A DNA stretch of 64,000 bases from positions 1,364,001 through 1,428,000 of the forward strand of contig NZ_CP098480.1 of NCBI RefSeq assembly GCF_023702715.1, read 5' to 3'. The position numbers and the translations under genes are program-made. Below the pieces are notes generated by a model. The model was given only the letters and a program-made list of their open reading frames with translations, searched no databases and was not told where the DNA came from. Shown piece after piece: positions 26,247 through 34,913 of the stretch; the first letter of the stretch is position 1, and each line of letters begins with the position of its first letter. This DNA is from Acinetobacter sp. C32I (GTDB lineage: Bacteria; Pseudomonadota; Gammaproteobacteria; Pseudomonadales; Moraxellaceae).

Positions 26247-27023
26247 ATGAAGAAATTAGCTTTGAGCCTGTGTGCTGTGACCGTAATGACAATTTCTGGC
26301 TGCGCATCTTTCGCAGACATGGCAGGCGCAGATAGCGCAACTTTAAATGCGCAATCAGCACAAAGCTTCTCAAAAATGACACAAGAAGCACGTGCCAAAA
26401 ACCAGTTGGATAGCAGCTCAAGTACTTATCAGCGTATTAATACCGTATTTAACCGCTTAAAACCGTATGCGGATCAAATGAACCAGACCGGTCAACGCTT
26501 TCAGTGGCAACTTGCAGTACTTAAATCAGATACTGTTAACGCTTATGTAGCCCCTGGTGGCAAGGTTGTTTTCTATACCGGTATTGTGAACAAGCTGAAT
26601 TTAACCAATGATGAAATTGCTGCGGTGATGGGACATGAAATGACCCATGCACTTGAAGAGCATGCAAAAAGTAAAATCGGCGCTCAGGCTTTAACTAATC
26701 TTGCAATTGGTATTGGTAAATCATATGCAGGCAGCAGCATTGGCGATCTAGGCAGTGCTGCAATCGATTTAGGCAGCCAGGTGGGGATTGGTCTACCATA
26801 CTCACGTAACTTGGAAAGTCGTGCGGATTACGGCGGTTTAATGCTGATGGCGAAAGCAGGTTATAACCCGAATGCAGCAATCAGCCTATGGGAAAAAATG
26901 AATCGTCTTGATGGTGCTGGTGGTGGTTCGTTCCTATCGACTCACCCATCGAATACTCAACGTATTAGCGACATGCGTAAAAACTTGCCAGCAGCTTTAG
27001 CGGTTTATAACCAACGCCGTTAA
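26247..27023 (+). CDS. M48-family metalloprotease lipoprotein
   Basis: Start at ATG 26247, preceded by TTGGAGAGA seven bases upstream. The lipoprotein signal is MKKLALSLCAVTVMTISGC with the lipobox Cys at 19. The zinc-protease motif HEMTH (130-134) lies in AAVMGHEMTHALEEHAK, and the third ligand Glu is in NLESRADYGGLMLM. These are the features of LoiP/YggG and BepA-like periplasmic M48 proteases that clear misfolded outer-membrane proteins. It has no TPR repeats, so it is LoiP-like rather than BepA-like. Monocistronic with its own terminator. Confidence 0.9.
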   Translation: MKKLALSLCAVTVMTISGCASFADMAGADSATLNAQSAQSFSKMTQEARAKNQLDSSSSTYQRINTVFNRLKPYADQMNQTGQRFQWQLAVLKSDTVNAYVAPGGKVVFYTGIVNKLNLTNDEIAAVMGHEMTHALEEHAKSKIGAQALTNLAIGIGKSYAGSSIGDLGSAAIDLGSQVGIGLPYSRNLESRADYGGLMLMAKAGYNPNAAISLWEKMNRLDGAGGGSFLSTHPSNTQRISDMRKNLPAALAVYNQRR

Positions 27024-27031
27024 TTGATACT

Positions 27032-27066
27032 GCCCTTAAATACCCAAGTGTTTTAAGGGCTTTTTC
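27032..27066 (+). terminator. Intrinsic terminator of the M48 gene
   Basis: GCCCTTAAA and TTTTAAGGGC form a stem followed by TTTTTCTTTTT. Confidence 0.8.
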
Positions 27067-27081
27067 TTTTTGCAACTTGAA

Positions 27082-27960
27082 TCAAACATGCTGGAGACGT
27101 AGATGTAGCATATGCGTTGCAATTGTATGGCGGATATGATCAGGTCGAGCATGGAAATAACGTTCGGTTAAGCCATCTCCAGATAAATCCTCAGTAACGA
27201 TATACCCCATTTGTTCTATGGCCTGATGCAATGTCTTTGGTCTAAATTGCCCTTTTAATGGCTCTCTTAAAAAACGGGTAAATTGCGACACAAACAAGGT
27301 TCCCAAACGCTCTATACCCTCCAACTCACGATAGTCAACCGAGTAGTCCAAGACCACCTCGCTGCCCTGTGCGGCAATCTGTGCAATGCTTGCCAAGGTC
27401 TTTAACGTCGTTTCGGGTTCAAGATAATGAGTGGTTCCCAACCATGAAAAAAAAGCAGCTTGATCCTGCTTAAACGTACTCCGCACCAGAGCATCAGCAA
27501 TCGATTCTTTTTCAAAATCGATCGCAACAAATTCAACATTCGCTGGAAAGGCTCCAAATTGACGTAGTTTCTTTTGTTTGGCCGCTTGGGTATCTGGATG
27601 ATCCACTTCATAAATCTTCAGCTGCGGATACTGCTGTGCTTGTCTGAGAGTAAATGAATCAAGACCTGCCCCAACCAATACATATTGTGTTACGCCCCGC
27701 TCAATCGCAGTATGGAGTTGATCTTCGGCATAGCGTGAACGCCCAACCACCTGTCCAGTCAATAAACCGAAACTGCGGTTAAAGATTGATGAATTCATGA
27801 TTTTCACGGTCAATGACGTACTTAATAAAGCCTTCCAACCTTGACTGGTCAACTCAAAGGCAAAAGGGTCCGAAAAAACTGGATTTTCTGCATGTTGAAA
27901 ATGATTGGCGCGTAATGCTGCCGCTGCTTCAGCCGTTCGGCTTGATTGCCCTTCTTTCAT
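27082..27960 (-). CDS. Class I SAM-dependent methyltransferase (TIGR00027/LCMT-like)
   Basis: Start set at ATG 27960 (292 residues), with AGGGAA seven bases upstream. It opens with SRTAEAAAALRANH, the typical N-terminus of the leucine-carboxyl-methyltransferase-like family found in mycobacteria and polyketide clusters. The SAM motif VLVGAGLDSFTLR follows, then IYEVDHPDTQAAK, which places the acidic residue that binds the SAM ribose. The LGTTHYLEPET segment is also typical. The substrate is unknown. It is encoded just downstream of the flavoprotein gene on the same strand (gap about 100 bp). Confidence 0.85.
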   Translation of the reverse strand: MKEGQSSRTAEAAAALRANHFQHAENPVFSDPFAFELTSQGWKALLSTSLTVKIMNSSIFNRSFGLLTGQVVGRSRYAEDQLHTAIERGVTQYVLVGAGLDSFTLRQAQQYPQLKIYEVDHPDTQAAKQKKLRQFGAFPANVEFVAIDFEKESIADALVRSTFKQDQAAFFSWLGTTHYLEPETTLKTLASIAQIAAQGSEVVLDYSVDYRELEGIERLGTLFVSQFTRFLREPLKGQFRPKTLHQAIEQMGYIVTEDLSGDGLTERYFHARPDHIRHTIATHMLHLRLQHV

Positions 27961-28057
27961 CGTTATTTTCCCTATATGTCTTTCTATCTTGCAAAAAATA
28001 AGCAGCAAATTCCATCGCTAGATAAAATTTACTGCTTTTTGCTGATTAAACTAAAAA

Positions 28058-29578
28058 TCAGTTGGTTTTTTCAGTCTGATAAGTCACTTGGTAATCATTC
28101 AAATCCATACGCTTTAAACGTTGCTTTAACTTTTTCAACGACCATGGCCAAGCAGCAAAGTTACGACCATTGGCATCTAAATAATAACTCTTACAGCCAC
28201 CGGCATTAAACACGGTAGTCTTTAGATGTTTCTGTACCAATTCATTATGCTGCTTGATCACTTCAGGTTTGATATTCAGCTTAGCGATGCCTTTTTCTTT
28301 GATTTTCAGTAGACCGTCCACAATATAATCAAGTTGCGCTTCAGCCAAACCAATAAATGAGTCATATACCAAGACATTTGGTCCTAAGACCAAGAATGCA
28401 TTCGGTACATTTTCAATACTGGTACCCAAATACGCTTCTGGTGAACTACTTTTCCAAAGATCATTCAGAATTTGACCGTTCTCATTGGTCACACGCTTGC
28501 CAATAGGCGGATGTGATACCTCAAAGCCTGTTCCCCAAATAATCACATCGACTTCATGACGCTCGCCATTCGCCGACACTACAGTATTGCCTTCTACTTT
28601 TACCAATCCGTGTGGAATCAACGTGGTATTTGGCTGTTGTAAGGCTGGATAGTAGTTGTTAGCGAATAAAAGACGTTTACAACCAATAGTAAAGTTCGGA
28701 GTTACGTTTTTACGTAATTCAGGATCTTCAATCTGGAAACGTAAAATCAGTTTAGCCAATTCACCCACTGGTTTTAACACCGCTGGATTACGTAAACCAA
28801 AGTTAATCGCATTCAGTGACTGAGCCACTGTTTGACGCCAGGTTTTCTGGATCAGTGGAAATTTTTCAATCAAGGCTTTACTGACATCACCTAAATCGGT
28901 ATCTGGCTTTGGTACTACCCAAGGCGCAGTACGCTGATAGACATACAGTTCTTTTGCCAATGGTTGAATCTGAGGTACGAACTGAATCGCAGAAGCGCCG
29001 GTACCTATCACAGCAATACGTTTGCCGGTTAGATCGTAATCATGATTCCATTTTGCCGAGTGGAACATTTCGCCTTTAAAGGTTTCTAAGCCTTCAAGTT
29101 TAGGAATTTGTGCTTCGGTAATTGGCCCTGTTGCAAAGACGGTAGTACGCGCTAAGAATTGGCCTTTATTGGTGTCCATCACCCATAAATTACGCTCCTT
29201 GTCCCATGCCGCATTGAGTAATTCAGTACCGAATTCAATTTTTGAGCTTACCCCAAAATCTTCACTCACTTCCTCTAAATAGCTCAGAATCTCAGGTTGG
29301 CGAGCGAATAGATGACTCCATTTCGCACTGGGTGCAAATGAGTATGAATACAGTGCTGATGGAACATCACAACCACACCCTGGATAAGTATTTTCACGCC
29401 AAGTTCCCCCTACACGGGTCGCTTTTTCAATAATCTTGTAGTTGCTATAACCCACTTGATCAAGACGAATTGCAGTCGCAATACCTGAAATACCAGCACC
29501 CACAATAAAGGTGTCATAGATATGTTGGGGTAACGCCTTTCCTTCAGCTGAGTTTAATTTTTTTGCTTGAGCTGTCAT
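28058..29578 (-). CDS. Flavin-containing (Baeyer-Villiger-type) monooxygenase
   Basis: Encodes 506 residues. The FAD motif GAGISGIA is at 27-34, and GGTWRENTYPGCGCDVPS at 58-73 is characteristic of class B flavoproteins. The Baeyer-Villiger fingerprint F-x-G-x3-H-x3-W is at 167-177 (FKGEMFHSAKW) with D at 180 where many have P or D. The NADPH motif GTGASAIQ lies near 192. It would oxidise ketones to esters or oxygenate other lipophilic substrates using NADPH and O2. It lies in a row with an SDR and two hydrolase-like genes, a set that suits conversion of a fatty or cyclic carbonyl compound. The substrate is unknown. Confidence 0.9.
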   Translation of the reverse strand: MTAQAKKLNSAEGKALPQHIYDTFIVGAGISGIATAIRLDQVGYSNYKIIEKATRVGGTWRENTYPGCGCDVPSALYSYSFAPSAKWSHLFARQPEILSYLEEVSEDFGVSSKIEFGTELLNAAWDKERNLWVMDTNKGQFLARTTVFATGPITEAQIPKLEGLETFKGEMFHSAKWNHDYDLTGKRIAVIGTGASAIQFVPQIQPLAKELYVYQRTAPWVVPKPDTDLGDVSKALIEKFPLIQKTWRQTVAQSLNAINFGLRNPAVLKPVGELAKLILRFQIEDPELRKNVTPNFTIGCKRLLFANNYYPALQQPNTTLIPHGLVKVEGNTVVSANGERHEVDVIIWGTGFEVSHPPIGKRVTNENGQILNDLWKSSSPEAYLGTSIENVPNAFLVLGPNVLVYDSFIGLAEAQLDYIVDGLLKIKEKGIAKLNIKPEVIKQHNELVQKHLKTTVFNAGGCKSYYLDANGRNFAAWPWSLKKLKQRLKRMDLNDYQVTYQTEKTN

Positions 29579-29667
29579 TTAAAATATCCTTTCTTCATTC
29601 AACTGCAATAAGTCTGTCGATAATCGAGTTTCTTATATCAGTGTTTAAAATCTGTTATCTACGGTCA

Positions 29668-30492
29668 TTACTTCATAAAACGGTATGAGGTACCTAAGAA
29701 TCTGGCATATAAGTTCGGTGCAGTACGCTTCATCAACCAAAATAACTTGGCATCGATTTGTGGAATGGTATAAAGCTCACCTTTATCCAAACGATCCAAA
29801 GTCAATTTGGCCACCTTGTCACTGGTGGTAAAAGCCAAATTGGTGAGAGCATAATCTAATAGCCCTTTATGCGGGACTTTGCCATTTTTAATGATGTTGG
29901 TCGGTACTAAAGTCGGACACAACACATTCACTTTGATGTTATGTTTTCTCAATTCAGCCGAAAGTGTTTCGGACAAGGCACGAACACCTGCTTTAGAGAC
30001 GTTATAGACGGTCATTTCTGGTGCTGCAGTATAAGATGCAGCAGAAGCCACATTAATGATTGCGCCATGGCCAAGTTGTTTAAACTTCGGCACAAAAGCA
30101 CGGCAGCCGTGGATGACACCCCATAAATTAATATTCATGCACCAATGCCAATCTTCAGAAGACATTTCATCAAACTTGCCTCCTAGCCCAATCCCAGCAT
30201 TATTAATCACCAATGTGACTGGACTCTGCATCAATTGCTGGGCCTGCTCAGCCAACTGATTGACTTGCTCTTCTTTGGCAACATCACATTGCACAGCAAA
30301 GGCTTTTGCTCCAAGTGCCTCAACCAAACCCACCGTTTCTTTTGCGGCATCAAGGTTAATGTCCGAACACACGACTGTGCCGCCACGTTTTGCCAGTTCA
30401 AGTGCAAAACTACGACCAATCCCGCTTCCTGCACCAGTCACCACAGCGAATGCTTTTTGGCTTGGCTTGGTTTTTTTCCCAAATAATTTCAT
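29668..30492 (-). CDS. Short-chain dehydrogenase/reductase
   Basis: Encodes 274 residues. The classical SDR motif TGAGSGIG is at 19-26, NNAG in VINNAGIG, and catalytic Ser and Tyr-x3-Lys in NVASAAS...YNVSK near 170. The cofactor region VVCSDINLDAAKETV has Asp after the second strand, favouring NAD(H). It probably interconverts an alcohol and a ketone that feeds or follows the neighbouring monooxygenase. On the minus strand between the monooxygenase and a hydrolase-like gene. Confidence 0.92.
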   Translation of the reverse strand: MKLFGKKTKPSQKAFAVVTGAGSGIGRSFALELAKRGGTVVCSDINLDAAKETVGLVEALGAKAFAVQCDVAKEEQVNQLAEQAQQLMQSPVTLVINNAGIGLGGKFDEMSSEDWHWCMNINLWGVIHGCRAFVPKFKQLGHGAIINVASAASYTAAPEMTVYNVSKAGVRALSETLSAELRKHNIKVNVLCPTLVPTNIIKNGKVPHKGLLDYALTNLAFTTSDKVAKLTLDRLDKGELYTIPQIDAKLFWLMKRTAPNLYARFLGTSYRFMK

Positions 30493-30530
30493 CTTTATTT
30501 TCCAGCAATCTTGTATTTATAACGACCCAG

Positions 30531-31505
30531 TTATGCAGTCGCTGCACGTACAGGTGGTACAAACTCTTTAAGGAAATACGGGCTTAATAAACCTGTTTCA
30601 GGGTTTAATAAACGCTCTTTGTAATACGCCATATACGCAGTGGTATCATGGTCATTGGGATGAAAGCTTGGACGCAGATATTCCAGAATGTGCATAAAGC
30701 TGCTGCCAAATACGCCACGCTCGCTACCGAACAGTAAGGCTGTGCTTTCCACAATATCTTTCATATAACGAGGATTAATCAGGTTGCTTGGTTTACGTAC
30801 AAACGGCATCAGATAACCACCCAATGACACCCCACCAAGAATCGTTAAGCTTGCCAACAAAAAGCCTGTAATTCTGAGCCAGTAATTGCCTGAAAGCTCA
30901 AGGAAGACATCATAGGCAATGTCTTTATGTTCAGATTCTTCCAGCATGTGCCACATCCACATGGCGCGCTGACGCTCATCTTGTGAACCCAGCAAGTAGT
31001 CTTCGTGTTGCATCATGAATTCAGCCAACACTGCTGTGTAATGCTCAATCCCAGCCATCAATGAAAGCTGTAACGATTGCGGTAGCTTGTAAATGCCATA
31101 ATCAAAGACTTTACCCGCAATGGCGCGCAACAATTCAACGGGATAGCCATTTTCCTTCAACACTTCATCATTAAACTGATTGTGGATTTTTGAATGAATC
31201 GCCTCTTGCCCAATCAGTGAAGTCAATCTTTGTTTCAAAATCGGATCTGCAATAAAATCACGATGATGGCGTGCGGTTTCAATTACCACATCTTCACCAA
31301 AAGTGAGAAAGATGGATAAAGCATGAAAATAGGAGGTGGCGAGTTCTTTATTTAAAAAGAACTTTTCGTCCAATTCTGCTGGATTGAATTTGAAATCAAA
31401 ATGGCGAATTGGAATCGGTGATTTACTTGCAAGGTTCTGAACGATCCCTTGATATTTGGTACTGAGTTTGTCTGAAAAGACATTACGAAGAACTTGAGCG
31501 ACCAT
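30531..31505 (-). CDS. Predicted metal-dependent hydrolase (PF10118-type), paralogue 1
   Basis: Encodes 324 residues; AGGGGATC precedes the ATG. Metal-ligand-rich motifs are TARHHRDF, LIGQEAIHSKIHNQFN, MAGIEHYTAVLAEFM and MLEESEHKDIAYDVFLEL. These have the E...E-x2-H spacing of di-iron (ferritin-like) helical bundles, so 'hydrolase' may be a misnomer inherited from annotation. A conserved DFHPND-type segment (SFHPNDHDTTAYMAYYKE) lies near the end. It is more than half identical to the next gene upstream. Its role with the SDR and monooxygenase is unknown; desaturase- or oxygenase-like chemistry is possible. Confidence 0.85.
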   Translation of the reverse strand: MVAQVLRNVFSDKLSTKYQGIVQNLASKSPIPIRHFDFKFNPAELDEKFFLNKELATSYFHALSIFLTFGEDVVIETARHHRDFIADPILKQRLTSLIGQEAIHSKIHNQFNDEVLKENGYPVELLRAIAGKVFDYGIYKLPQSLQLSLMAGIEHYTAVLAEFMMQHEDYLLGSQDERQRAMWMWHMLEESEHKDIAYDVFLELSGNYWLRITGFLLASLTILGGVSLGGYLMPFVRKPSNLINPRYMKDIVESTALLFGSERGVFGSSFMHILEYLRPSFHPNDHDTTAYMAYYKERLLNPETGLLSPYFLKEFVPPVRAATA

Positions 31506-31709
31506 ATCTTGATCCCCTAAAACTGCATTACAACTTAAAAGGCTTAGCCAATTTGTATATCTCTACATACAGCGACTGGATAAGATTGCTTGGTTGCATA
31601 GTGCATGACGACAATATAGGCAACAAGAACCAAACTGCTCATCGCACGCTGAGCTTTTTTGCCAATTCAGCGCGCAATGACATGCATACTGTGCATACTT
31701 AATTCAGCA

Positions 31710-32669
31710 TTAAGCCGCTTGTACCTTTGGTGTAAATTCCTTCACAAAGAATGGATGTAAAGCACCACCCTCTGAGAGAAGTTTCTTTTCGTAATATTCA
31801 AAATATGCTGATGCATCATGATCATTCGGATGGAAATCGGTACGTAAATAATCAAAGATTCGACCTTGAGTACTCCCAAACACACCATCTACTGGGCTAA
31901 AGATCAACTTGACGCCACGACGTGCATCTTTCCAGAATTTCGAAGTCAGCATTTCTTGTGGCTTACGTAAAATTGGCACCATGGTTGCCGAAAACGGGAT
32001 TAATCCAAGAATGGTGAAATAAGCCAAGAAGAAGCCTGAAACACGTAAGGCATAGTTACCATTCAGTGTTTGATAAACATCATAGGCAACATCTTTATGC
32101 TCTGATTCTTCCAACATATGCCACATCCACAATGCACGTGTTTTAGCATCATCAGAGAAATAGAAGTTCTGCTCATGTGCCATCATGTACTCTGCCAGTA
32201 CAGCAGTAAAATGCTCAATCCCAGCCATCAATGACAGCTTTAAAGGTTGCGGGAATTTCAAGAAAATATGATCAAAAAATTGTTCACCCAAGAAGCGATA
32301 GAGTCTTACTGGATAATCGAGTTCAACAATTGCATCATTAAACTCATTATGTAGTTTGGAATGGATTGCTTCCTGACCAATTAATGAAGTCACACGCTGT
32401 CTTAAGATAGGATCTTTGAGTTGATCACGATGATGACGGGCGGTTTCGATCACCAGATCTTCACCATACGTTAAGAATACAGAAAGTGTTGCAAAGAAAA
32501 TCGTAGCAAACTGATTATTCATATAGAAAGATAAATCAACTTGTTTGCCTTCAAATCCGATAGCCAAATGACGAATAGGAATCGTTTTTTTACTCGCAAA
32601 ATCAATTTGCTCAGTTATTGGGTTAGATTTAAATAGACTTAAACCTTTCTTTAATGTGCTGCTAATCAT
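31710..32669 (-). CDS. Predicted metal-dependent hydrolase (PF10118-type), paralogue 2
   Basis: Encodes 319 residues, with the same motifs as the 30531-31505 protein: TARHHRDQ, LIGQEAIHSKLHNEFN, MAGIEHFTAVLAEYM, MLEESEHKDVAYDVYQTL and DFHPNDHDASAYFEYYEK. AGGTG precedes the ATG. The pair arose by tandem duplication and has diverged. It is first in the minus-strand row that runs on to the methyltransferase. An inverted-repeat site shared with the divergent tetR gene lies about 155 bp upstream of its start, so TetR control is likely. The 204-bp gap to paralogue 1 holds no gene that I can see. Confidence 0.85.
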   Translation of the reverse strand: MISSTLKKGLSLFKSNPITEQIDFASKKTIPIRHLAIGFEGKQVDLSFYMNNQFATIFFATLSVFLTYGEDLVIETARHHRDQLKDPILRQRVTSLIGQEAIHSKLHNEFNDAIVELDYPVRLYRFLGEQFFDHIFLKFPQPLKLSLMAGIEHFTAVLAEYMMAHEQNFYFSDDAKTRALWMWHMLEESEHKDVAYDVYQTLNGNYALRVSGFFLAYFTILGLIPFSATMVPILRKPQEMLTSKFWKDARRGVKLIFSPVDGVFGSTQGRIFDYLRTDFHPNDHDASAYFEYYEKKLLSEGGALHPFFVKEFTPKVQAA

Positions 32670-32823
32670 GGCTACACCTACCTACTTCACTTGAGCGTCT
32701 TTTGCCCTTTTACATTCTTTGAATATGGTTCATCTCTTTTCGTATTTCTAAAAAGCAAGCGCTAGGTTACGAAAAAATATTCGGGAGATCTATTTAAACC
32801 ATTTCCTCCACTAAAATTAGAGT

Positions 32824-32845
32824 AAACCGATCTTATGTTCGGATT
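32824..32845. promoter_or_regulatory. Putative TetR operator, distal site
   Basis: AAACCGA-N8-TCGGATT. It shares TTATGT-TCGGATT and the same 8-bp spacer with the site next to tetR. It lies on the hydrolase side of the divergent gap. Binding is inferred. Confidence 0.5.
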
Positions 32846-33122
32846 CAATTCGGGTAATTCTCGAGGTTTTAGCAGGTAGATTTTTCATAAAAGTTGTTCG
32901 TTATTCATTTTTTAAAATAGAAATAAGTAAAACTTAATTTTAATTTTTATATTTATTATCAAACAGATAATTAAAATTAAAAACAAAGATTATTGATGTA
33001 AATCCGTATCTGTCTTTAAGAAACCAGATTTTATTACAGATAAAATACAAATATTAAAAAGCATGTAATTTTATTTGTTCGGATTAATTTACTCTGACTT
33101 CCCCTGCATTCAACCGCATGTT

Positions 33123-33144
33123 AATCTGAAGTTATGTTCGGATT
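33123..33144. promoter_or_regulatory. Putative TetR operator, tetR-proximal site
   Basis: AATCTGA-N8-TCGGATT, inverted repeat with one mismatch, ending 16 bp before the tetR ATG, a position suited to autorepression. Confidence 0.55.
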
Positions 33145-33160
33145 TTAATAATAAGATTTT

Positions 33161-33778
33161 ATGGTAACTCGTAAACCACGTCAGTCACGTTCTAAAGTGA
33201 CTGTAGATACGATTATTGAAGCAGGCTTTATTGCCGTTGCAACCAACGGGACCAGCGGCACCACCACACGGCATATTGCAGATATTGCAGGGGTCAGTGT
33301 TGGCTCTTTATATGAGTATTTTAAAAATAAAGAAGAAATTTATGACGCCATGGCAAGAACCTTCGTCAAAGAAGTTTTGGACATGGTAAAAGAACTGACG
33401 CCAATCATGATCGAACAAGAGCTAGAGCCCTTATTTGGAATGATCTTCTATACTTTCCGTGATTTGCTTACACGTGATGATGATCGTTATCTAATTTGCC
33501 TGCGTTATGCGACAGAACTCAAATACGAGAAATATATAGGTCAAATAGAAATGGCACTGATGGAGGTTTTGATGAAATATATGATTCGCCATCCTCGTTA
33601 CCTAAAGGTCAATAATCTCAGCGTGACTGCTTATATCAGTATTAATAGTAGTATCTTCAATGTCGCTCGTCACTTGATTTTACCCAATCCTCAAATCAGC
33701 TTTGATGAAATGGTGAAAGGTTTAAGCACCATGATTATTAGTTATATTGAAGCCGAGTTGGCCAGAGCAGAACCATAA
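33161..33778 (+). CDS. TetR-family transcriptional regulator
   Basis: Encodes 205 residues. The N-terminal HTH is SKVTVDTIIEAGFIAVATNGTSGTTTRHIADIAGVSVGSLYEYFKNKEEIYDAMA (roughly 9-63), classical TetR. The ligand-binding half is helical without recognisable specificity; it may sense a fatty acid-like compound, given the neighbouring oxidoreductases. It is divergent from the hydrolase/SDR/monooxygenase row, so it is probably its local repressor and acts at the paired inverted repeats in the gap. Confidence 0.9.
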   Translation: MVTRKPRQSRSKVTVDTIIEAGFIAVATNGTSGTTTRHIADIAGVSVGSLYEYFKNKEEIYDAMARTFVKEVLDMVKELTPIMIEQELEPLFGMIFYTFRDLLTRDDDRYLICLRYATELKYEKYIGQIEMALMEVLMKYMIRHPRYLKVNNLSVTAYISINSSIFNVARHLILPNPQISFDEMVKGLSTMIISYIEAELARAEP

Positions 33779-33800
33779 AAAAGCCAGCTTATGCTGGCTG
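33774..33800 (-). terminator. Terminator of the TauD-like gene
   Basis: AGCCAGC-TTAT-GCTGGCT stem. On the minus strand it is followed by TTTTTT, overlapping the end of tetR, 10 bp past the dioxygenase stop. Confidence 0.75.
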
Positions 33801-33808
33801 CTCAAATC

Positions 33809-34741
33809 TTAAAAGGGTCTTGCACCCGCTAGACTGACTCGTTTCAATAAACGACGCTGTTCGGCAGGAAATGCAGTACGTGAGTGCAAGGTCAACTGAT
33901 TGTCCCAATACACAATATCGCCAATTTCCCATTGATGCTCATAGCGATACTTGGGTTGCACAATATGCGCTCTTAAACGTTCGATCAATGCAGCACCCTT
34001 TTGATCGTCGTAGCCTACGACTTCAACTTCGGTTTGCGCATCCAGATAGATACCACGACGACCACTTTCAGAATGGGTACGAACTAATGGATGCGGGAAT
34101 GCAGTGCCTAATATCGGTTGATCAGAAAAGCGATATTTTGGAATTGGACTTTTATCTTTAAGACGCAAGAACGGGTTATAGGTGATCAGTTGTAAACCTT
34201 CAATTTCGTCTTTGGTTGCTTGGTCAAGATCTTCATAGGCCTGTACGGTATTGTACCAACTAGTTGCTCCACCATCTTGAGGAATTTCAATCGCATAAAG
34301 CAAAGAACCACTGGAAGGTTGTGGGGTCCAGTGATGGTCACTATGCGGTGTCAATTCACCATGCCCAGTATAATCCCCTTCACCGACGGCATTGGATACA
34401 GGCACAATGTCTGGTGGAACATGGGTATCATGATTGGTTGCTAATACAGGGACATCGGTGGGTGGACGGAAGATTCCGCCAAAATAGCTGGCAAAAGCGA
34501 GCAGGTCATTATCTTCCAAGTCTTGTGACTTAAATACCAGAATTAAATGCTCATGCAATGCTTTCTTGAGTTTCAAAATCACTTCTGAACTTTGTGGCTG
34601 ACTGGCATCAAGTCCTGTCACAATTGCACCTAAAGCCCCATTGATCGGTGTAATTTGTACAGTGTCCAAGCTATGTTTTTTATATTCATGCCAACGTGGT
34701 GCGCTTTCGATCGCGGCTGAGAGTTGTGTGAGTACGGTCAT
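33809..34741 (-). CDS. TauD/TfdA-family Fe(II)/2-oxoglutarate dioxygenase
   Basis: Start set at ATG 34741 (310 residues), with AGGAACG upstream. The iron ligands are the H-x-D of ELTPHSDHHW and the distal His in NQLTLHSRTAF, followed by the 2-oxoglutarate-binding Arg pair in EQRRLLKR. TauD-type enzymes hydroxylate taurine or related sulfonates so that sulfite is released. With SsuB/SsuC-like transport genes next door, an alkylsulfonate or taurine substrate is likely, but related enzymes act on other compounds. It is the last gene of the minus-strand run; the gap to the ATPase gene is about 170 bp. Confidence 0.85.
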   Translation of the reverse strand: MTVLTQLSAAIESAPRWHEYKKHSLDTVQITPINGALGAIVTGLDASQPQSSEVILKLKKALHEHLILVFKSQDLEDNDLLAFASYFGGIFRPPTDVPVLATNHDTHVPPDIVPVSNAVGEGDYTGHGELTPHSDHHWTPQPSSGSLLYAIEIPQDGGATSWYNTVQAYEDLDQATKDEIEGLQLITYNPFLRLKDKSPIPKYRFSDQPILGTAFPHPLVRTHSESGRRGIYLDAQTEVEVVGYDDQKGAALIERLRAHIVQPKYRYEHQWEIGDIVYWDNQLTLHSRTAFPAEQRRLLKRVSLAGARPF

Positions 34742-34913
34742 TATCGTTCCTATCATGCATTGATTATTTTAAAAGCGTTGAGCTTTATTAAGTTTTCCCC
34801 CAATCACTCTATCCAGTGATTAATTTAAATATATGCAAACCACTCAATTTAAGAAGCAATATTTTTATATTAATTTAGTCATTTTTATGATTATAAAACC
34901 AGCTCACTTGGAT

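Larger units (their letters stand above)
32670..33160. other. Divergent intergenic region between hydrolase and tetR genes
   Basis: A 491-bp AT-rich gap with no credible ORF or RNA gene. It contains the two 22-bp inverted-repeat sites listed separately and a lone half-site (TGTTCGGATTAA near 33084). It must carry the promoters of both divergent transcripts, though I could not assign -35/-10 pairs with confidence. Confidence 0.6.

Noticed and set aside
31506..31709. Hairpin-like GCTC/GAGC with T-run near 31640-31665 as a terminator
   Set aside because: The stem is only four bases and points on the plus strand, where no gene ends.
33081..33092. A third TGTTCGGATT element in the hydrolase-tetR gap
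   Set aside because: Only the right half matches; at the 8-bp spacing the left half does not pair, so I count it as a lone half-site at most.
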